Part shown: positions 60,367-64,000 of the stretch, one piece after another | Layout of the letters: each line of letters begins with the position of its first letter | Position numbering within the stretch: the first letter of the stretch is position 1 | NCBI GenBank assembly: GCA_019419525.1 | Contig: DXZU01000006.1 | Location: forward strand, 35,281-99,280 | Origin: Collinsella sp. | GTDB lineage: Bacteria > Actinomycetota > Coriobacteriia > Coriobacteriales > Coriobacteriaceae | Length of the DNA stretch: 64,000 nucleotides | Reading direction: 5' to 3' | Position numbers and translations under genes: made by a program | Notes under the pieces: generated by a model | Databases searched by the model: none | Told to the model about the DNA's origin: nothing | What the model saw: the letters and a program-made list of their open reading frames with translations, nothing else

Positions 60367-61203
60367 CTAGGCGCCAATCGCACGACGATACTCTGCCATT
60401 ACCTGCGCATCGGCAGCCGCGGGGTCGGCGAAATAGCGCCCGTCATAGGTCTCGGCAGACACCACGCCCTTGTAGCCACGCGCCACGAGCCTATCCAAAT
60501 CGGCGCGCATGTCGCGGTTGCCGTCACCCCAGGCAAGATGCGTCGTGTCATCTGCCGCAACATCGACAAAATGCACGTGGGCGACATCATCGCCAAGCAG
60601 ATCGAAATAATCGTCGATGGTATCCCCCGCCACCGCCATGGCGCCCATATCCAGACACGCCTTAAGCGCCGGATGGTCAACCGCCTCGATCATGCGCTTC
60701 GTGTCGGCCGCCGAGTTCACGATCATCGACTCAACCGGCTGCAGGGCCTCGAGCACCAGTCGCACGCCGCGCTCTCCCGCATGCTCGGCAATCGCACGCA
60801 GCATCGAGGCGCTGCGACCCCACGCGTCCTCGATCGGCTCGTTCAAAAATGCCCAGCCGCTCGAGACCATGACCTGCTCGGCTCCAAGTTCCGCCGCGAT
60901 ATCCACAACGTTCTTAAAGTACGCGAGCGTGCGGGCGCGCGCCTCATTCCCGCGCGCCGCGATATTCCACGGCTTGGGGTTGTTCTGTTCGGGACAAAGC
61001 CCCACAATCCGAACCCCATACCGCTGTGACAGCTCCCGCACCTGTTCGAGCGAATCGTATCCATGGCAATCGACATACAGGTGCATCGCCCCGGTCCAAA
61101 GCTCGCAACACGTGTAGCCCGAGGCTGCTGCCGAAGAAAAGAATTCCTCAAGGTCAAAATAACGATGGCTGATATTCATGACGGCAAGTTGCGGATACTC
61201 CAT
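60367..61203 (-). CDS. FrlC-like sugar epimerase/isomerase (TIM barrel)
   Basis: A 278-residue member of the xylose-isomerase-like/AP endonuclease 2 family. VMNISHRYFDLEEFF, then LVLEALQPVESM with the metal-binding Glu, KACLDMGAMA (Asp), HVHFVDVAADDTTHLAWGDG (His pair) and SAETYDGRYFADP (Glu) follow the pattern of fructoselysine 3-epimerase FrlC. It is the last gene of the PTS operon. The start at 61203 has AAAGGTGG upstream. The exact substrate is inferred from context only. Confidence 0.75.
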   Translation of the reverse strand: MEYPQLAVMNISHRYFDLEEFFSSAAASGYTCCELWTGAMHLYVDCHGYDSLEQVRELSQRYGVRIVGLCPEQNNPKPWNIAARGNEARARTLAYFKNVVDIAAELGAEQVMVSSGWAFLNEPIEDAWGRSASMLRAIAEHAGERGVRLVLEALQPVESMIVNSAADTKRMIEAVDHPALKACLDMGAMAVAGDTIDDYFDLLGDDVAHVHFVDVAADDTTHLAWGDGNRDMRADLDRLVARGYKGVVSAETYDGRYFADPAAADAQVMAEYRRAIGA

Positions 61204-61220
61204 CTTGTCCACCTTTCGGC

Positions 61221-61254
61221 AAAAGGGCGCCGCAGCACAGTGTGCGCGACGCCC
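61221..61254 (-). terminator. Intra-operon hairpin between IID and epimerase
   Basis: GGGCGCCGC (61225-61233) pairs with GCGACGCCC (61246-61254), with TTTT following on the minus strand. It may lower expression of the epimerase relative to the transporter. Confidence 0.6.
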
Positions 61255-61286
61255 CCTCTTACATTGTTTTGATTGTGACGGATACT

Positions 61287-62123
61287 CTACTGAACACCAA
61301 GCACTCCAAAAAATGCGCCGGCGATACTCACGAGCAGGATCACGAGCATGATGAGCAGCGGATTCATCTTCTTCTTGAGCATGAGATAGACGATTCCAAA
61401 TAGCCCCAACGTAACAAAGCCCGGGAAGATTCCGTTGAGCAGCTCGGCCAGCGTCTGGGCGCCATCGCCCGCGCCGACCATAAGCGGGATGTCCACGGTG
61501 ACCATCTCCATGGTCATAGCGCCGATCACCATGGCGCCCATGATGGAGGCCATCTTGACGATCGTGTCCATAATGCCCGATTCCTGGACCTTGCTGATCA
61601 TATCCGAGCCAAAGCGATATCCCACAAACGTCAGCAGGTAGCGGATGATGTAGTGAGGAACATTGAACACGAGCAGGAACAAAATCGGGCCAAGAATAGA
61701 GCCCTGCAGCGCCAGCGACGTGCCGACACCCGTTGCCAAAACTCGCAGCGTACCCCAGTAGAAGGCATCGCCCACGCCGGACAGCGGTCCCATCAAAGCA
61801 AGCTTGACATTAGAGATCGCGCTCGTGTCAAAGTTATCTTCGGTGGCGTTGACTTCTTCCATTGCGGCAGCAATGGACATGGGGAGCGTCGAGATGTACG
61901 GCGTGATGTTATAGAGCTCCATATGGCGCTTAAGGGCGGCCTTAAAGTCCGCATCCTGTGGATAGAGCTTACGCAGGATCGGCATGAGGGCCCACATGAA
62001 GCCGATATGGCCCATACGCTCGTAGTTCCAGGTATGCTCATAGGGAATCGAGCGCCAGAACAGCTTCTTAAGGTCTGCGCGGGAAATAAGCCCGTCGTAG
62101 GAAGACTCAAACTTAAAACTCAT
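61287..62123 (-). CDS. PTS mannose/fructose/sorbose-family IID subunit
   Basis: A 278-residue membrane subunit. It begins with the soluble ADLKKLFWRSIPYEHTWNYERM, keeps LMGPLSGVGDAFYWGTLR and ends with membrane helices (LLIMLVILLVSIAGAFFGV). It forms the translocation channel with IIC. ATG 62123 overlaps the IIC stop by 11 bp with GGGAG upstream. Confidence 0.93.
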   Translation of the reverse strand: MSFKFESSYDGLISRADLKKLFWRSIPYEHTWNYERMGHIGFMWALMPILRKLYPQDADFKAALKRHMELYNITPYISTLPMSIAAAMEEVNATEDNFDTSAISNVKLALMGPLSGVGDAFYWGTLRVLATGVGTSLALQGSILGPILFLLVFNVPHYIIRYLLTFVGYRFGSDMISKVQESGIMDTIVKMASIMGAMVIGAMTMEMVTVDIPLMVGAGDGAQTLAELLNGIFPGFVTLGLFGIVYLMLKKKMNPLLIMLVILLVSIAGAFFGVLGVQ

Positions 62124-62904
62124 CGAACCCACTCCCAATCGCAGGATCCTCGGTTGCCACTGCGGGCTGCTCCGCCTTTTTCTTCTCGCCCAAAACCGTC
62201 ATCGCGACGACGATAATCGCGGCAAAGATCGCCACGCCCGTCGTGCTAATGCCAAAGTAGGCGACGAGGAAGAAGCCAGCGAAGAAGAACGGAGCCACTG
62301 TTTTGTTCATAATCATCTGCGCCAGCATCGCGAAGCCGAGTGCGGGCAAGAAGGCGGCGGCGACATCCATGCCGGTCTGAACGAAATCGGGGATGATGTT
62401 GAGCAGGCTGGCGACGGCATCGGCGCCAAAGAAGAATGCCAGGGGAATGATCAGCAGGCCGCACCAGCTCTGCGCGTAACCGGCGATGAGCATGTTGCGC
62501 GTGATGGCCTTGGTGTCTCCGTCCTCGACGTTTTTGTCGATACGGTGCACCAGCAGCAGCATGACCGGCTGGCCCAGGGCCGTATTGAGCGCCAGGACGA
62601 TCGTTGCGATGGGAATGCCCAGGGTCAGGGCCGCCGAAGCATCCGCGCCGGCCTGCATGGCAAGCGACACGCCCAGAATGGTTCCGGAAATCGTATCGGG
62701 CGGGACATAAGCACCGACCGAGATGGCACCGACCATGGCAAGCTCCATCGTGGCGCCCATAATGGTGCCGGTCACCACATCGCCCATGACAAGGCCGACC
62801 AACGGTCCGAGCACAATGGGGCGCTGAAGGTAACTCGTACCGGTCAGCCACTCGGAATAGCCCAAAAGGGCGATCAGGAAAATCAGGATCGTCTTGATAA
62901 CCAT
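62113..62904 (-). CDS. PTS mannose/fructose/sorbose-family IIC subunit
   Basis: A 263-residue polytopic protein with about seven helices. RPIVLGPLVGLVMGDVVTG and MELAMVGAISVGAYVPPD form the substrate-pocket region of the family. It lies 8 bp after IIB and overlaps IID, in the standard IIA-IIB-IIC-IID order. The C-terminus is cytoplasmic (EKKKAEQPAVATEDP). Confidence 0.93.
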   Translation of the reverse strand: MVIKTILIFLIALLGYSEWLTGTSYLQRPIVLGPLVGLVMGDVVTGTIMGATMELAMVGAISVGAYVPPDTISGTILGVSLAMQAGADASAALTLGIPIATIVLALNTALGQPVMLLLVHRIDKNVEDGDTKAITRNMLIAGYAQSWCGLLIIPLAFFFGADAVASLLNIIPDFVQTGMDVAAAFLPALGFAMLAQMIMNKTVAPFFFAGFFLVAYFGISTTGVAIFAAIIVVAMTVLGEKKKAEQPAVATEDPAIGSGFDEF

Positions 62905-62912
62905 GACAGCCC

Positions 62913-63383
62913 CTAACCGATGACCTTTGCGGCGTCAGTCTTCGCATCCGCCGGAATCATCTGAATGAACAGCTCATAGCCCTCGCCGAGCAGCTCCTTC
63001 ACGTAGGCCTCGTTCTCGGGCGTAAGGAATACGCTCGTCGAGACCTGGCGGGCATCCTCGCTAAAGGCCACATTGCCGAGGTTGATCTTCTTGACGCCCA
63101 TCGCCTTGGCGACGGCACCGGCCTGCTGGATCGTCTCGCAAACCACGAAGAGCTTGTACTTGTCGGTCACACCGCTCTGAAGCGCCTTGACGGCGTCCTC
63201 GGTGTTTTTGACAACGACCTTGCAGCCCTCCGGCTTTGCAAGGGACAGGGCCTGCAGACGAAGCTTGTCGTTGAGGACCGTGTCGCTCACTAACAGGATG
63301 CAGTCGGCACCCAGAGCCGAGGTCCAGCTAACGGCAACCTGGCCGTGAAGCAGTCGATAGTCCACGCGAATCATCTGAATCAT
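62913..63383 (-). CDS. PTS mannose/fructose/sorbose-family IIB subunit
   Basis: A 156-residue phosphocarrier. The phosphorylated His13 lies in VDYRLLHGQVAVSW. VKKINLGNVAF is a further family marker. It transfers phosphate from IIA to the sugar during uptake. It is 16 bp after the IIA gene. Confidence 0.94.
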   Translation of the reverse strand: MIQMIRVDYRLLHGQVAVSWTSALGADCILLVSDTVLNDKLRLQALSLAKPEGCKVVVKNTEDAVKALQSGVTDKYKLFVVCETIQQAGAVAKAMGVKKINLGNVAFSEDARQVSTSVFLTPENEAYVKELLGEGYELFIQMIPADAKTDAAKVIG

Positions 63384-63399
63384 GATGTGCTCCTAACGA

Positions 63400-63816
63400 T
63401 TAAAACTCATCGAGTTCGGCCTGCCCCAGCAGGTCGTTGACATACTTGACCCTGGTGTCGTCCGCCTCGACGATCTGACGAATGGCCCCATCGATCGGGG
63501 TGGAATCGGGCACGAACAGCAGCTGAATAAGGAGCGGCAGGTTCATATTGGTCACCAGGTGCGTGTTGGGACGCGTCTGGACGATCTTGGTGAACTCGTT
63601 GTTGACGCTGCCGCCGAACAGGTCGGTGCAAACGACGACCTCGTCGTCCGACGCAAACCCGTCAAGAACCGCCGCAGCCTCCTTGACCAGGTCCTCGTTT
63701 CCGTCGACATACATAGACAGCGCATGAACGTTCTCGCGCTCGCCCGAGAGCAGCCCAATGCTCTCGACGATTCCGGACGCAAAATGAGCATGGGATGCAA
63801 CGATAAACTGCCTCAT
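63400..63816 (-). CDS. PTS mannose/fructose/sorbose-family IIA subunit
   Basis: A 138-residue IIA domain. The phosphoryl-accepting His9 lies in VASHAHFASG; VVVCTDLFGGSVNN and the LPLLIQLL strand are typical. ATG 63816 has AAAGGGG upstream; the earlier start adds residues from a terminator stem. It is the first PTS gene, 95 bp after the gene at 63911. Confidence 0.94.
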   Translation of the reverse strand: MRQFIVASHAHFASGIVESIGLLSGERENVHALSMYVDGNEDLVKEAAAVLDGFASDDEVVVCTDLFGGSVNNEFTKIVQTRPNTHLVTNMNLPLLIQLLFVPDSTPIDGAIRQIVEADDTRVKYVNDLLGQAELDEF

Positions 63817-63845
63817 TCGATTCCCCTTTCTTGCGAACTTCGGCA

Positions 63846-63875
63846 TAAAAATGCCCGGACGCATGCGCCCGGGCA
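63846..63875 (-). terminator. Terminator between the 63911 gene and PTS IIA
   Basis: TGCCCGG (63852-63858) and CCGGGCA (63869-63875) around GCGCATGCGT-type loop, followed by TTTTT on the minus strand. It suggests partial termination within the cluster or a separate promoter for the PTS genes. Confidence 0.85.
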
Positions 63876-63910
63876 GGGTGCTTCTTGATCAGTAGCTTAT
63901 TTGTCACCGA

Positions 63911-64000
63911 TTAGTAGTCGAACTGGTGATAGTAACGACGGTAGCTGAGGTTGTGCTTGGTGACCGTCTCGTAGTAGCGAGCCAGGCGGTCGGTCACGAG
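63911..64000 (-). CDS. 3' end of a gene, possibly a SIS-domain deglycase
   Basis: Only the last 29 codons are inside the window: VTDRLARYYETVTKHNLSYR then RYYHQFDY and a stop. The C-terminal RRY...Y pattern resembles SIS-domain enzymes of fructoselysine or glucoselysine pathways (FrlB, GfrE/GfrF), which fits the FrlC-like epimerase and mannose-family PTS downstream. The evidence is short; another family is possible. Confidence 0.4.
   Translation of the reverse strand, partial: LVTDRLARYYETVTKHNLSYRRYYHQFDY

Overview
The window looks like a chromosome segment of a Coriobacteriia gut anaerobe, most likely Collinsella or a close relative. The pointers are high GC content, the Firmicutes/Actinobacteria mixture of families (PcrA with a long N-terminal extension, mannose-type PTS, GluQ, DUF2207), a HisZ-HisG fusion and dense GC-rich intergenic hairpins. 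This is inference from gene content; no 16S rRNA gene is present.

Positions 1-21693 are ordinary chromosome: a ROK sugar kinase (cut by the window start), a GntR/UTRA regulator with manA, pcrA, uppP, a universal stress protein, a two-component system, purH, a DUF2207 membrane protein, gluQ, a TacAT-type toxin-antitoxin pair with a clear palindromic operator, two overlapping metallophosphoesterase genes, and a broken sortase-anchored coiled-coil surface protein.

Positions 21694-39000 are an accessory defence island inserted against that broken surface-protein gene. On the minus strand lies a tight operon of a C5-cytosine methyltransferase, a McrB-like AAA+ protein, a LlaJI/BsuMI-type endonuclease and a Shedu (SduA, DUF4263) nuclease. 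Across degraded genes and IS21 remnants follows a plus-strand mcrB-mcrC pair, a decayed IS256-type transposase, a two-gene XRE/ImmA metallopeptidase module with a well-defined promoter and twin operators, a decayed ISL3-type transposase, and an Abi_2 (AbiD/F) gene whose apparent start lies behind a G6 tract.

Positions 39146-50700 return to chromosome: a DUF4342 membrane protein, an OmpR/HK pair, a VOC protein with an orphan PTS IIB, tRNA-Leu(UAA), a DUF4143 ATPase behind a 33-bp tandem repeat, Ppx/GppA, a DivIC/FtsB-like protein, eno, mazG, a YfcE-like phosphoesterase and a stand-alone LarC C-terminal domain.

Positions 50981-60197 hold a nearly complete histidine pathway: the minus-strand order is hisZG(fused)-hisD-hisC-hisB-hisH-hisA-hisF-hisI-orf75-hisE, with a convergent PHP-family histidinol-phosphatase supplying the remaining step. 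Positions 60367-64000 hold a mannose-family PTS (IIA, IIB, IIC, IID) with a FrlC-like epimerase and the tail of a possible SIS-domain enzyme, suggesting uptake of a glycated amine or related sugar derivative.

A recurring non-coding theme is long, near-perfect hairpins placed within about 15 nt of stop codons. One about 120-nt element occurs twice, after purH and after hisF, with compensatory stem changes. No CRISPR array, rRNA or prophage was seen.
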